From Siphonodentalium dalli (taxonomy: Eukaryota; Mollusca; Scaphopoda; Gadilida; Siphonodentaliidae): DNA of 64,000 nucleotides. This document shows, piece by piece, positions 1 through 10,994 of the stretch. The notes under the pieces were generated by a model. That model worked only from the letters and a program-made list of their open reading frames with translations. It did no database searches and had not been told where the DNA came from. The DNA lies in assembly GCA_032622095.1 (NCBI GenBank), contig CP136066.1, positions 110,753,319 to 110,817,318 on the forward strand, given 5' to 3'. The translations under genes and the position numbers were made by a program. Each line of letters begins with the position of its first letter. Within the stretch, counting starts at the first letter, position 1.

Positions 1-595
1 ATGACTGCTATACTCAGACAGATTGGACCCAAAAAATCAGAATTTTCATATAAACAAAGATGAATAACTATAGAACAAAAAACAAAACAAAACAGTTGAA
101 TGTGCCATTAAATGGCCTCATACTGGTGAACATCCATACAAAATTTCATTGAGATCCGAGCATTACTGTTCAAGTTATGACCTGAACAGACATCGGATGG
201 ACCAAACAGCCAACATTTCCAGATAAACAAAGATGAATAACTCTAGTATGGAAAAGCGAAACAGAACAATGGAACCCTCTATTGAATGTCATCATACTAG
301 TGAACATCCATACCAAATTTCATTGAGATCCCAGCACAACTGTTGAAGTTACGACATGAACAGACACCAGACGGACCAAAAATCCAAAATTTCCAGATAA
401 ACAATGATGAATAACTCTAGAATGGAAAATCCGAACAAAACGATGGAAACCTCTATTTAATGTCCTCACAGTAGTGAACATCCATACCTAATTTCATTGA
501 GATCTGAGCACTACTGTTAAAGTTATGACATGAACAGACATCGGACGGACGTACTGACGGACGCACAGACGCACGGCCGGACGGAAAAATGGGGT
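1..595. repeat. Degenerate ~174-bp tandem repeat, about 3.3 copies
   Basis: The phrase 'tgaacatccatac' recurs near 127, 301 and 475, and 'gatgaataactctag' recurs with the same spacing, so the period is about 174 bp. Copies differ by scattered substitutions. The array ends in a 'gacggacg'-type run (about 541-585), a style common in dispersed molluscan repeats. No open frame is conserved between copies. Related 'ataactcta' segments occur near 8373 and, inverted, near 38070, so this is part of a dispersed family. Confidence 0.7.
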
Positions 596-908
596 ATAAC
601 AATATCATCTACAGAATACAAGCCCATTGCGTACTTTATTGTAACTTTTTGACTTTCCTTCTTCTATAGGAGTCCTTTATCATTCTTTTGACAGCTCAGC
701 ATGAAATTAACACCTACCAACGTTGAGCTACAGTGTCATTGACACTTTCATTTGAACTTATTATCTAATCATTTCCGAAGGGAACTACTCGTCAATGATT
801 ATTTAGTATAGAAAGGGTTAATAATGGACTGGTCATCGCTCAGTGGATGGTTCGGTTCTTGCTAACACTTCCGTGACTGGGGCTCCTTGAAATTTTGCAA
901 AAACCTGT
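596..908. other. No gene recognised
   Basis: AT-rich sequence between two repeats. I see no splice-flanked open frame and no RNA gene. A weak open frame across the next hairpin on the minus strand (840-1055) reads through repeat sequence and is not taken as a gene. Confidence 0.5.
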
Positions 909-979
909 GCCAATGAACTCTTTTATATATGCGAGTCTCCTACTGGTAGCCTCGCATATATAAGAGCATATACATTGGC
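909..979. repeat. Imperfect palindromic hairpin element
   Basis: The outer arms are 'gccaatg' (909-915) and 'cattggc' (973-979). The inner arms are 'ctcttttatatatgcgag' and 'ctcgcatatataagag', around a short 'tctcctactggtagc' loop. A second full copy lies at 39671-39738 and a left half at 40180-40235, all preceded by a variant of 'aaaacctgtgtcaatg'. The repeated context shows a small dispersed foldback or MITE family, not a chance hairpin. No target duplication could be fixed. Confidence 0.7.
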
Positions 980-1055
980 CTAACAATATTGACCAAGAAT
1001 CCAACCAACCACAAGCCTCCGCCAACGAGACGACACTCTGGATTGGTCGAGACAT

Positions 1056-1463
1056 AACCTGATATATCGGGATAATAACCTGATATATCAGGATACGTAA
1101 CCTGATATATCAGGATAATAACCTGATATATCAGGATACATAACCTGATATATCAGAATAATAACCTGATATATCAGGATACGTAACCTGATATATCAGG
1201 ATACGTAACCTGATATATCAGGATAATAACCTGATATATCAGGATACGTAACCTGATATATCAAGATAATAACCTGATATATCAGGATACGTAACCTGAT
1301 ATATCAGGATACGTAACCTGATATATCAGGATAATAACCTGATATATGAGGATACTAACCTGATATATCAGGATAATAACCTGATATATCAGGATACGTA
1401 ACCTGATATATGAGGATACTAACCTGATATATCAGGATAGGTAACCTGATATATCAGGAAACT
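1056..1463. repeat. 19-copy tandem array of a 14-bp palindrome
   Basis: Units alternate between 21 and 22 bp, each built on 'aacctgatatatcagg'. Its core 'cctgatatatcagg' is a perfect palindrome. I count ten 21-mers and nine 22-mers, which sum exactly to this interval. A few cores are mutated (cggg, caag, gagg). The spacers are 'ataat' or 'atacgt'. The array ends about 10 bp before a LINE fragment. Confidence 0.92.
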
Positions 1464-1473
1464 AACTGAAGAG

Positions 1474-1713
1474 GAGGTGGCGGTTCCAGGCCGCCGTAGA
1501 TTTCGACGAAGCGGACCGAATTTGCGAAACATGCAATGAAATCGACAATTATTTACTGTACTCCTTCTGTCAGACGAGCGCGCCCTATTCTACGAGAACA
1601 TATCACCCAATCTGTTAAACATCCCCAACGAGAAACTATTTAAACAAATAATGATCAGCAGCGACTCAAAAACTATGCGGGCTTTGGGGCACACTTTGTC
1701 CACTATGGATTGA
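1474..1713 (+). pseudogene. LINE ORF2 C-terminal domain, frameshifted remnant
   Basis: One frame from about 1474 gives a cysteine-containing stretch (ICETCNEIDNYLLYS). After a frameshift near 1565 the next frame reads LLSDERALFYENISP and continues to KTMRALGHTLSTMD and a stop at 1711-1713. A CxxC...LLxxC-like region followed by about 50 residues and a stop is typical of the end of non-LTR retrotransposon reverse transcriptase ORFs; the clade cannot be assigned. It is a 5'-truncated, decayed insertion. The identification rests on motif style, not on a database match. Confidence 0.55.
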
Positions 1714-2040
1714 AAAAGAAAGGGGTTTGGCAACAGAGTAACGACTCTTAAATCGAGTACAACAAAAAAGGAACAAAGATTCTTCGACTTGAGACCATGT
1801 CAGTGTTGCCAGTATCAACTCTGAATGGTATGTTTGCCAATCATCTACATATATTATCTGAACGTATGATAGGCATATACCGGTATAACATATGTATATT
1901 GTCATATATAAGCATATACCGCCATATATCATTGTTGTTACATTGTACTTAACTTTGTTTCATGTAATCCGTCCATTTTGTCTTGTTATTCTGTGTTCAT
2001 GTACATTTGACCATATATGGTGTAACGTACAAATAAACGT

Positions 2041-2066
2041 GATTGATTGATTGATTGATTGATTGG
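2041..2066 (+). repeat. (GATT)n microsatellite tail
   Basis: Six and a half perfect GATT units directly after an AATAAA-containing 3' end; best read as the LINE's own tail. Confidence 0.85.
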
Positions 2067-2660
2067 TAAGTCATGTGTTTATTCGTGTTGTTTTCCAGCC
2101 TGTGTTCGAGAAAATAATCCCATAACGGGCTTATTTTAATGAGCGAAATAAGCTCATATTGGAATTATTAAGACTCATTATATATGTATGCTATATTTGA
2201 ACCTAAAACAAGGATGTTAAAACAGTCCAATGTGGGATTATTTCCATAAGAAATAAGCCCATATTGGTATTATTTAATCCACCTTTATTCATCGCAACAT
2301 ATATTCTCGTAAACATAGGTTCATATTGGACCTAAAGGTTCACATAGGTTCATATTGGACTTATTCGATTCTGAAATAAACCCACAGTGAACTACTACCC
2401 GCTATTCAGCTAAATGGCATGGGCCACAGTTAAAACACATTTTAAAGAGCGTGAATCTGGTATGTCGTGTCGATGAAAACATTGAGGTTAAATAATGCCA
2501 GTATGAGCTTAATTCGTTCATTAAAATAAGCCCGTTATGTGCTTATTTTTATGAGAACAGGATGAAACATGTCCTCGTGCAAATAGGTTCATATTGGACC
2601 TACATGTAACTATTCACAGGTTTATGTTGGAACTATCTGATTCTGAAATAAGTACATACT

Positions 2661-4518
2661 GGCCGGATTCGTCATCTCCGGTTTAAACCTGGTCTACGTA
2701 AACCTCTAGGTTTAAACCGCCGTGAGTCAGCAAAATCCGAGGTTTAAACCCGAGACCGCAGGTCTAAGTGACGCATTCGTCATCTCTGGTTTAAAGCTGG
2801 TCTAGCCAGACCAGTGGTTTAGCAGTAGTGTCTCTGTATCGTCGAGATAAATAATCCCACGTTCCCAATGCGAACCGCCTCGTTTTATTGATTGCGAAAA
2901 TCAATAATTACGTCAGCGAGCATATTTTGTTTGGAAATGTATAAGCGAGAAGCACTCACACCTATGCAGCGTGTGGGGATAAGTTTTTGTCAATTTCGTT
3001 AATTTTTGTTGCGTTTTATAAGCTTAAACCGGTAACTAAACCATCTAATTCGATGGTCCAGCTAAACCAGCTTTACCGAGGCTAAACTTGAGATGACGAA
3101 TCCGTCTTTTCTTCGTCGCGGTTTAGAATTGTCAAACAATCAGTCAAAGGGTGGAGCTGTAAATAATCTCGAGTGAGGGCGTCTCTAAGTGACGACTGCT
3201 GACTGGACCAGGTGTTATCATGTCGCAGTTGATTCATTCGCACGCGAGCTTTGCTCAGATATGGACATCTTCCTTCAATATGATTTTTCCAACTATCTTT
3301 TGTTTTTATTGGCTTGTGGCAATCACAATCTACGAATTCATTTGAAAGGTTCAACGTTTTAATTTTGACACCGAGACGATGCTACTGCATGACCAGATAT
3401 GCTACACACATAGTTTGCGATCCTAAACTTATATTGCTATATGTGTCAAATTTGATAACTTATTTTGATGTAGATCATGCCACAAAGCTCTACTCTGGCT
3501 ACGCCCATAACTGTCCATAATATTCCACAGTTCAAAATCTTGGAACTTTTTGATTTTCTGCATGACGGGAAATTTATGACATTGAAAAAAAGCAACGCAT
3601 GTAATATATTTCTTTATTAAAAGCTGTCCTTCTTGGTGCTTGCCCACTTCCAACAGTTCAGATGCCGCTTCTGGTGTGCAATCATAAGCAAATTGCCTTT
3701 ACTTGACTGACTTTTGGTCCAGGGTTGATTCGATTTTGGAGCCTTTATTCTGCGTCAGAGGGCAGGCCCATTTGTGCGACAGGGGCCTGCGACACCTTTG
3801 CGCACATTATGATCATTTGAACATTTTAATTTAAAACAAAAATTTATTTATATTTAAAACAAACAAATATTAATTTAAATTCAAAATTTTATTTCTTGTT
3901 AGATTCAGCTCCTTACTCAATTTAAAAACACAATTTGTTCATTTTGTTTTCTTATTTTTAAATCAAAGTTTTTTAAACCTAACGCCGTTATACCATCCGA
4001 GTCACCACACCTAATTTGGTTGAATTCGGTCCAGGGGTATGGGAGAACAGTTGCGAACGGACATAGGGATAGACAGGTGCTATACCCTTTAATATATACA
4101 TATATACATGTAAATACACCAAATTTAGTTTTTGCGGGTAAAGCATCTTGCAAAAAATTCAATCACAAACAAAGTGATGAACAGCGCGTGAAACTCGTGT
4201 TGAGAGATATGGCCTTTGTCAGATTGATTTAAACCCAGAATATGATCAGATTAATGGCCCATGAGCGATACTTGGATGAATAAATCCATTGAGCGTGCAC
4301 GCGTTCGTGATAATTTATGACGTGTCAATAACCTGTCTTTTGGTCCGATTGGTAAGAGTGTAGTTTGACTGCATGCTCATATCACCGAATCGAGTTGTGT
4401 GTTAGCTGGCAACTGAACGTCAAAAACGCCTACTTAGACCAGGTTTGGCTGGACCGCCAATGTAGGTTTAAACCAGGTTTAAACTCGGAGGTTTAAACCG
4501 GAGATGACGAATCCGGCC
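2661..4518. mobile_element. 1.86-kb element with perfect 29-bp terminal inverted repeats
   Basis: Positions 2661-2689 are the exact reverse complement of 4490-4518; the arm begins GGCCGGATTCGTCATCTCCG and ends in GGTTTAAACC. Both ends also carry further copies of the palindrome GGTTTAAACC or close variants (about 2709, 2744, 4466, 4476), as expected of subterminal transposase-binding repeats. Degenerate inner copies of the terminus lie at about 2770-2800 and 3058-3105. The flanks rejoin to the surrounding module ('ttctgaaataag...attccgttgaatgg'), which supports insertion. No target duplication is certain, since GGCC itself is palindromic. No transposase was recognised. A 90-residue open frame on the minus strand (3082-3354) is of unknown nature. 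Superfamily unassigned. Confidence 0.75.
3473..3640 (+). mobile_element. Half copy of a palindromic MITE
   Basis: Starts 'gatcatgccac..agctctactctggctacgccc' and continues through 'cttggaactttttga' to 'aatatatttctttatt'. This matches the left arm of the complete element at 34902-35344 with clear divergence. Only one arm is present, and it is nested inside the 2661-4518 element. Confidence 0.6.
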
Positions 4519-7500
4519 AATGAGTCCCTTATTCCGTTGAATGGCGCCAAACACCTTACAAAGAGCGTAGCTTTGGTAAGTTGTGTTTGTGAAAAAAGGC
4601 AGATTAAATCATTCCGATATGGGCTCATTTCGTATGTAAATAGTCCCATATTGTACTGTGATTTAAACAGACTGTTCCCCAAAATTCCGCACATTATCTG
4701 CTTATAAATAATTTATTTTAGGTAGATAATCTGATTAGAATGTCCTCATTTTCAGTCCATAATGTGCTGAAAATGAGAATATTTTAGTCATATTATCGAC
4801 TCATAATGGGGCAATTCACACAACTAAGCCAACCCATAACTTTTCAGATGTACGCTATTTAAAGACATAATATGGATTTGTTCGGGTATGTGAAACTGAT
4901 AAGTTAGCATTCAGGCGCTATGTCAACTGGAGGAATGTAGCATTTTAGTAACATATGGCAATAGTCCCATAGTGTACTGCTTTAAAAGCCGAGATTTAGG
5001 TCAATATAGAGCTTATATATATTGCGATTAAATAATGCCAAAATTATCGCTCGTTAAAATACGGCCGTTAAGTGCTTATTTTCACGAAAATAGCTTGACA
5101 TCTGCTTGGCAAGTGTTGAGTTGTTTAATCGTGTTTTTTTCCAGCCTGTTGACGTGAAAATAAGCACACCACGTGCCTATCTCATATTGTTATGTGCTTG
5201 TTTTCATGAGAACAGGGTGACGTCTGCATGGTAAGTCTTGAGTTGGTTTATTTGTGTTGTGCCACAACACGAATTGCTAAAATAAGCATGACGAGCTTAT
5301 CGCATATTGAAATATCTATATAGGGCTGTTATAATAACCAGCGTTTAGGCCCATATGAAGCTTATTTAGTTTTCAAATAATGGCAGTTTGCAGTCTGTTT
5401 TCGTGAAAATAAACACAAAACAGGACTTATTTTAATGAGCGAAATAAGCTCATACAGAGGTATAATTTAACTTAATATGTATACATGTACGCTATATATA
5501 TGGACCTATAAACGCGGCTTTTTAAACAGACAATATCAGACTGTTCTATCGAACTAGTCCCATATTGGTATTATTCAATCTAATTTGTTTTCATCGCAAC
5601 ATATCCTCATGTAAATAGGTTAATATTTGACCTTTAAGTATTCACATAGGTTCTTTTGATTCTGATATAAGTCCACAGTAAGCTTATAGCCATTATTCGG
5701 TTGAATGGCGAGGGCAGCATTGACTATAAAGAGCTTGAATCAGGTAGGTTGTGTCGATGAAAAAAGCTAGATTAATAATACTGATATGGGTTTATTTCAG
5801 TAAAAACAATACAATTAGGGTAGCTTTGGTAAGTAAGTGAAAAACTAAGGTAGATAAAATAATGCCAATATGGGCTTATTTCTTATGTAAATAGTCCCAT
5901 ATTGTACCGTTTTAAACAGCCTGTTCCCCAAATTCCCGCACATTATCTGTTTATATAAAAAAGTAAATATTCTAGGTAGATAATCTGCTTATGAACGCTC
6001 TCATTTTGAGTCGATAATGTGCTGAAAATTATACCAAATTAGTCACATTATCGCCTCATAATGGAACAATTCTAAGCAGATTATGAGCGGACAATGACAC
6101 AACTAAGCCAGCCCACAGCTTATCAGATGTACGCACTTTAAAGACATATTATGGACTTGTACGGGTATGTGAAACTGATAAGTTAGCATTCAGGCGCTAT
6201 GTCAAGTAAATCGACCGTACCTCTCCATAGAAATCATCGTCTGAACTACGCTCAATTGTAAATATTTACTTCTGGAATCGGGACTATTGGCGACAATACG
6301 GGCTTATATCATATTATTATGTGCCTATTTTCACGAGAACAGTCTTGAGTTGGTTTATTTGTGTTGTATTCCACAACACAAATTGCAAAAATAATCATAA
6401 GATGTTCTTATCGCATATTGAAATATCCCATATAGGGCTGTTATAATAATCAAATAATCAAATAATGACAATATGCAGCTTGTTCTCGTAAAAATAAGCT
6501 CATAACGGGCTTATTTTAATGAGCGAATTAAGCTCATACTGCCATTATTGAACCTAAACGCGATTTTTAAAGCAGTCAAATGTTGGACTATTTCTATGTA
6601 AGCCCATATTGGTATTATTTAATCTACTTTTTTTCATCTCAACATATCCTCAGGTTTATATTGGACCTAAATATTCACACAGTTCATATTGGACTTATTT
6701 TATTCTGAAATAAGCCCACGGTGAGCGTATACCAGTTATTCCGTAGAATGGCGCGGGCCACAGTGAAAATACCTTCTAAAGAGCGTGAATCTAGTAAGTT
6801 ATCTCGATGAGAATAGGTAGATAGATTAAATAGTGCCAATATGGGCATATTTCGTATGGAAATAGTCCCATGTTAGACTGTCTTAAAACCCGCATTTTCT
6901 GTCCATATCGTATACTGCGGTTAAATAATGGCAATATTTAGTTCATAATAACATGGCGTTTATGTGCTTATTTTCACGAGAACAGTCTGCATGTTGACAT
7001 TATTTGAAAACTGAAATACGCTCCATAAGGCCTAAACGCTAGTTATTAAAACAGCCTTACATGTACATGTATATGGGTTATTTCAATATGAGGAAAACCC
7101 GTATTGTGCTTATTTTCACGAGAACACGATTAAACAACTCAAGACTTGTCATGCTGTTCTCATGAAAATAAGTACAAAACGGACATATTTTAATGCGCGA
7201 TATAAGCTGATATTGGAATTATTTTGCCACAACATACGTTCAATATGGATCTAACACACTGTTTTTATAAATAAAACAGTACAATATGGGATTATTTCCA
7301 TACACATCAAGCCCAAATTGAAATGATTTAATCTGCCTCTTTTCTTTATAATGTTTTCACTGCGGCCATAACGGAATAACGATTTAAGCTCACTATGGAG
7401 TTATTTCATAATCAAATTATTTCAAATATCAACCTATGCGAATAGCTACATGTAGGTCCAATTTGAACCTATTTGCACGACGATGTGTTTCATCCTGTTC

Positions 7501-8120
7501 TCGTAAAAATAAGCACATAACGCTGCGAAACGGGCTTATTTTATAACAAACTAAACTTGTTTATCGACATGCAGCCTGTTCTCCCGAAAACCCGCAGATT
7601 ATCTGCTTATACATAAACATTTGTAGGTAGATAATATGCTTAGAATCTATAAATTTAAGTCGATAATGTGCTGAAAATGAGACAATTTTAGTCACATTAT
7701 CGACTGCCAATGAGTCGATTGTAATCAGATTGTGTGCAGAAAATGACACAAATAAGCCAAATCACGGCTTTCATGTGTATGTTCTTTATAGCATGTGTTT
7801 TCAATGTGGCCGCGCCATAAAACGAAATGACGGATATGATCTATTATCTGCTTATTTCACAATAAAATGTACTTATTTCACATTATAGGCCGATTATGTG
7901 CCTATTTGAGGGAGGATATGTTGCGACACGACATACCAGATTCACGCTCTTTATAATGTGTTTTAACTGCGGCTCGCTTCATTCAACTAAATAACGGGTA
8001 TAAACTCACTAATGGCTTATTTCCGAATCAATTAAGTCCATTGAAACATATGTTAATATGTATGCCCAATATGAACCTATTTTCGCGAGGATAAGTTGCG
8101 ATGAAAAACGGTAGATTTAA

Positions 8121-8599
8121 AGGTACTCAATCCGTAAAGAGGGTCCACATCTCAACAGATTCCAACAACAACAATCCGATCAGAGGGTCCTATATTACTA
8201 TTTATTTGGCTTTGGGGGTAAAACATATTTGATTCGAGTCGAGGAACCCATCAAACAAAGCTCAGAGTTATTAGATATTGATTTTTGAAATTTGTTAATT
8301 GCTCGAGATGAGTACTAATAACTGCCGTCAATTTGGTAACCTGCTCGAGATGTTACGCCAAAACTCTATTCAAACAGACAAGGATGGATAACTCTATAAT
8401 CAAGTGGTAATAATAACGAAATTTTGACTGTCTTCTGGGCCAGAAAGAATTCCCGATAATGAAAAATAATAGATTTCTAAAATCGATATCTAACAAATCT
8501 GAGCTTTGATGGGTGACTTCCTCGACTCGAATCAAATATTTTTGACCCCCGAAGCCATTGAAATAGTAATTGAGAGGAGTTTTATCGGATTGAGTACCT
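8121..8599. mobile_element. 479-bp MITE flanked by TTAA
   Basis: The terminal repeats are AGGTACTCAATCCG (8121-8134) and its exact reverse complement CGGATTGAGTACCT (8586-8599). TTAA lies directly outside both ends (8117-8120 and 8600-8603). A longer subterminal inverted similarity follows: 'tatttgattcgagtcgagga' pairs with 'tcctcgactcgaatcaaata'. Removing the element restores the host module 'gattaataatgacaatatggg'. A TTAA duplication with an AGG... terminus is consistent with the Kolobok/T2 MITE group; that assignment is inference. Confidence 0.85.
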
Positions 8600-8890
8600 T
8601 TAATAATGACAATATGGGAGATAGTCCCATATTGGACTGTTTTATAAACTGAGTTTTAGGTCCATATAGAGCGTATATTGTGATTAAATAATACCAATAG
8701 GGGCTTATATCGCTCATTAAAATAAGACCGTTACGTGCTTATTTTTATGAAAACCATACATGTACTCCCATGGTGTACGTTTATCTCCACACAGAGCCTA
8801 TATTGATATGAGCTTATTTCGCTCATTAAAATAAGCCGGGAGTGTGGCTATTTTCACGAGAACAGGCTGTGAAGTAGCATATGTATACAT

Positions 8891-9296
8891 GTACTATACA
8901 TTTCTTTTTCATATACATATGTTGTACTTCCGTATATATTCATATTAAAATATTCTTCATATTTCATATAGAATACTATATCATTATGTCCATGCAGTGT
9001 ATCACAACTACAATTTACCATATCTTATCCTAATTTAATTAAAGGTTTAAACCAAAACATAGTTCGTACTTTAATTGGGTCGGGTTGTTCCGGGTCGCTT
9101 GGTGTCGGTTGTGCTTGGGGCGGATGGTCCCGTTCCTGTATATACAAGTATATACTTCCTGCATATACAAGTATATACATGTGTATATAGTACATCTGAC
9201 TACAGACCGAATCGGGACCACAGGGACAACTCGCGCGGGCGTATGTTAGGGTGGGTTGTCCAGATTTTCCGGGGCTGGTTGTCTCACGTTTTTATT
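8891..9296. other. Low-complexity spacer with a 'gtatatac' inverted repeat
   Basis: No gene. Near 9135-9180, 'gtatatacaagtatatac' occurs twice around 'ttcctgca', giving a strong AT-rich palindromic tract. The flanking GC-rich 'cgggtcgggttgttccgg' is of unknown origin. Confidence 0.5.
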
Positions 9297-9700
9297 AGCT
9301 CACCTGAGACGAAGTCTCCGGTGGAGCTATTGTCATCACTCTTCGTCCGTCATCCGTCCATCGTCCGTCCGTCCGTCCATCCGTCCGTCTACAATTCTTT
9401 GAACATCTTCTCCTTTGGAACCATGAAACCGAATGGGTTCATATTTGGTGTGTATGTTTCCCAGGTGACTCTCATTCAGATTTGTTCAAATGAGGACACT
9501 GGGTCAAATAGTTGCGAAGCCAGGGCCATAACTCTTTGCCACCATAGTAATTCTTACAACGACTTCTCAAATTTCATTGAGCCGAATGGGTTCGTATTTG
9601 ATACAAAGGGTCCTTGGGGGACTGTTATTCAGATTTGTTCAAATGAGGTCACTGGATCGAATGTGGGCGGAGCCAGTGACGTAACTAAAAAAAAAATATT
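9297..9700. repeat. Dispersed 'cgtccgtccg / agggccataactctt' repeat, copy 1
   Basis: Contains a CGTC/CATC-rich run (about 9345-9390). It is followed by two internal tandem halves sharing 'gaaccgaatgggttc.tatttg' and 'attcagatttgttcaaatgagg'. Related copies lie at about 10560-10885 and 36790-37015. A 213-residue open frame crosses it but merely translates the repeat. Confidence 0.7.
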
Positions 9701-10102
9701 AATTAAGATTTTTTGAATTTTCACCTTGCTCAATTTAACAAACAAAAAAATTAGTTTTTAAACATTTTATAAAATTTGAAAAAAGTGACACCATTATAAC
9801 ATCTGCAGAGTTATGAAACTTTAATCTTTAATGAAATTACAGAAATATTCCATTACCCATCCCCCATCCCATATGGCCCAGACCCACCCCACCCTGCAGT
9901 GGCCTGCACCCAACCAACATCCCTTCCAACGGATACCATCTCCAGCTTCCAACTTCAATACCTGTTCTATTAAAGTTGCAGATATATATTTGTGGATAGA
10001 CAGAGAGAGACACGTGTCATTAATCTAGATTACATTAAAATGTCATCTGGCAGCTTGTGTAAACATTACTGCTAGCAATTTTAAACAAACTGCCTGAATT
10101 TA
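9701..10102. other. AT-rich dispersed repeat edge, no gene
   Basis: The 'ttcaccttgctcaatttaa ... gtgacaccattataac' stretch resembles segments at 3880-4010 and, inverted, 30800-30900, so it is a dispersed repeat. No splice-flanked coding sequence was seen. Confidence 0.45.
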
Positions 10103-10449
10103 GTGTCTGACATTTGCATAATGAGGTCCCCAGAGGGTGAATTTAGTGTTGCAACCCTGTACAGCAGGCTAGCATCACCAAATACACCCTCCATGGACCT
10201 AATTCTGCTTAGGCATCATCTATGCCCCCCCCCTAATTTGCAGAAGATAAAATGCATAATTGAGGTGCTCAATGGGTGTGCATTACAAACTTCAACTTTA
10301 GAACTTAAATCTGTTCCTATATAGGTTTCCCATGGCTGGTGAGGCCTAATCAGACTGAGGATGAATCTGGTGATGCTAGCACACCTTGCGGAATATTGTC
10401 ATTAAATTCACCATTTGGGGACCTCATTCTGCAAATGTCTGACACACTA
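10103..10449. mobile_element. 347-bp MITE with ~50-bp imperfect TIRs
   Basis: The left arm 'tagtgtctgacatttgcata' continues as 'atgaggtcccc..gggtgaattta'. The right arm is its near reverse complement and ends 'gcaaatgtctgacacacta'. No ORF of interest. The target duplication is unclear. A shorter relative lies at 10886-10994. Confidence 0.7.
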
Positions 10450-10559
10450 TATGCAGACATGGCTGGCATATTATTTTCTTAACCACCGCTTATCCAGATG
10501 AAATCATACCCTGATTTTTCAAAGAAACATTGGGGGGGGGGGTATATTGGATTGAATTT

Positions 10560-10885
10560 GTCTTATGTCTGTCAGGCGGTCCTTCCACTCGTCTGTCTGT
10601 TGGGATGTCTATCCATCCGTCTATAAACAATTGTTTTCTTCTCCATATTAAAGACCAAATATGTTTATATATTTCAGTGTGCATGTTCCCTAGGTGACTC
10701 ACAATCAGATTTGTTCAAATAAGTTCATCATATCAAATAGGTGCGAAGCTAGGGCCATAACTCTTTCCCTCCATAGTAAATCTTAAAATTTCTTCTCAAG
10801 AACCATTGAGCCTATAATAGCTTATATTTGGTATGGATGGGCCTTGGATGACCGGGTTCAGATTTGTTCAAATTGGGTCATTTTA
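10560..10885. repeat. Dispersed 'agggccataactctt' repeat, copy 2
   Basis: Shares the block order of the 9297-9700 copy: a gtc/catcc-rich start, 'ccctaggtgactca', 'cagatttgttcaaat', 'gctagggccataactcttt' and 'caagaaccattgagcc'. It is preceded by a poly-G run at about 10534-10543. Confidence 0.65.
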
Positions 10886-10994
10886 GGAAATGAGGTCCCC
10901 ATAGGGTGAATTCGTTGATGCTTTTCCACCTTGGGGAATAGTGTCATTAAATTCACCTTTTGTGGACCTCATTCTGCAAAGATCAGACATACTA
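10886..10994. mobile_element. Internally deleted relative of the 10103-10449 MITE
   Basis: Both termini are retained ('aaatgaggtccccatagggt' and 'acctcattctgcaaagatca') with only about 40 bp between arms. The downstream flanks of the two elements also match ('ttattttcttaaccac', 'cttatccag.tgaaatcatacc', then poly-G). The pair therefore arose by segmental duplication followed by internal deletion, not by two independent insertions. Confidence 0.65.

Larger units (their letters stand above)
1474..2066 (+). mobile_element. 5'-truncated non-LTR retrotransposon (LINE) 3' end
   Basis: The ORF2 tail is followed by about 320 bp of untranslated sequence, an AATAAA at 2032-2037, and a (GATT)n tail at 2041-2066. 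A terminal short tandem repeat after an AATAAA-like signal is known from several LINE clades. A second tail with the same structure lies on the minus strand near 47726-47745. The modular repeat resumes directly after the tail, so the LINE inserted into or beside that cluster. Confidence 0.6.
2067..8890. repeat. Degenerate modular repeat cluster (about 6.8 kb)
   Basis: The same modules recur in the same order with heavy divergence. (a) 'aataagcccataacgggcttatttt..gcgaaataagctcatatt' occurs near 2110, 5410 and 6490. (b) 'catcgcaacatat..cataggttcatattgg' occurs near 2290, 5590 and 6640. (c) 'ttctgaaataagcccacagtgag..attc.g.tgaatggc' occurs near 2370, 5680 and 6690. (d) 'gagcgtgaatct.gta.gt.gt.tcgatgaaaa' occurs near 2450, 5740 and 6780. 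(e) A block pairing 'attatctgcttata' with 'ataatgtgctgaaaatgaga' occurs near 4690, 5940 and 7580. A fragment also sits near 11720. No reading frame is shared. This looks like an old composite repeat or satellite derivative that later took in other elements. Confidence 0.65.

Noticed and set aside
1056-1463. CRISPR array (short palindromic repeats with regular spacing)
   Set aside because: Spacers are only 5-8 bp and nearly invariant; it is a minisatellite.
9075-9716. 213-residue open frame, the longest in the window
   Set aside because: It reads through a dispersed repeat; the 'SIVRPSVHPS' part is the cgtccgtccg run, and the same blocks occur at 10.6 and 36.8 kb without an open frame. No domain.
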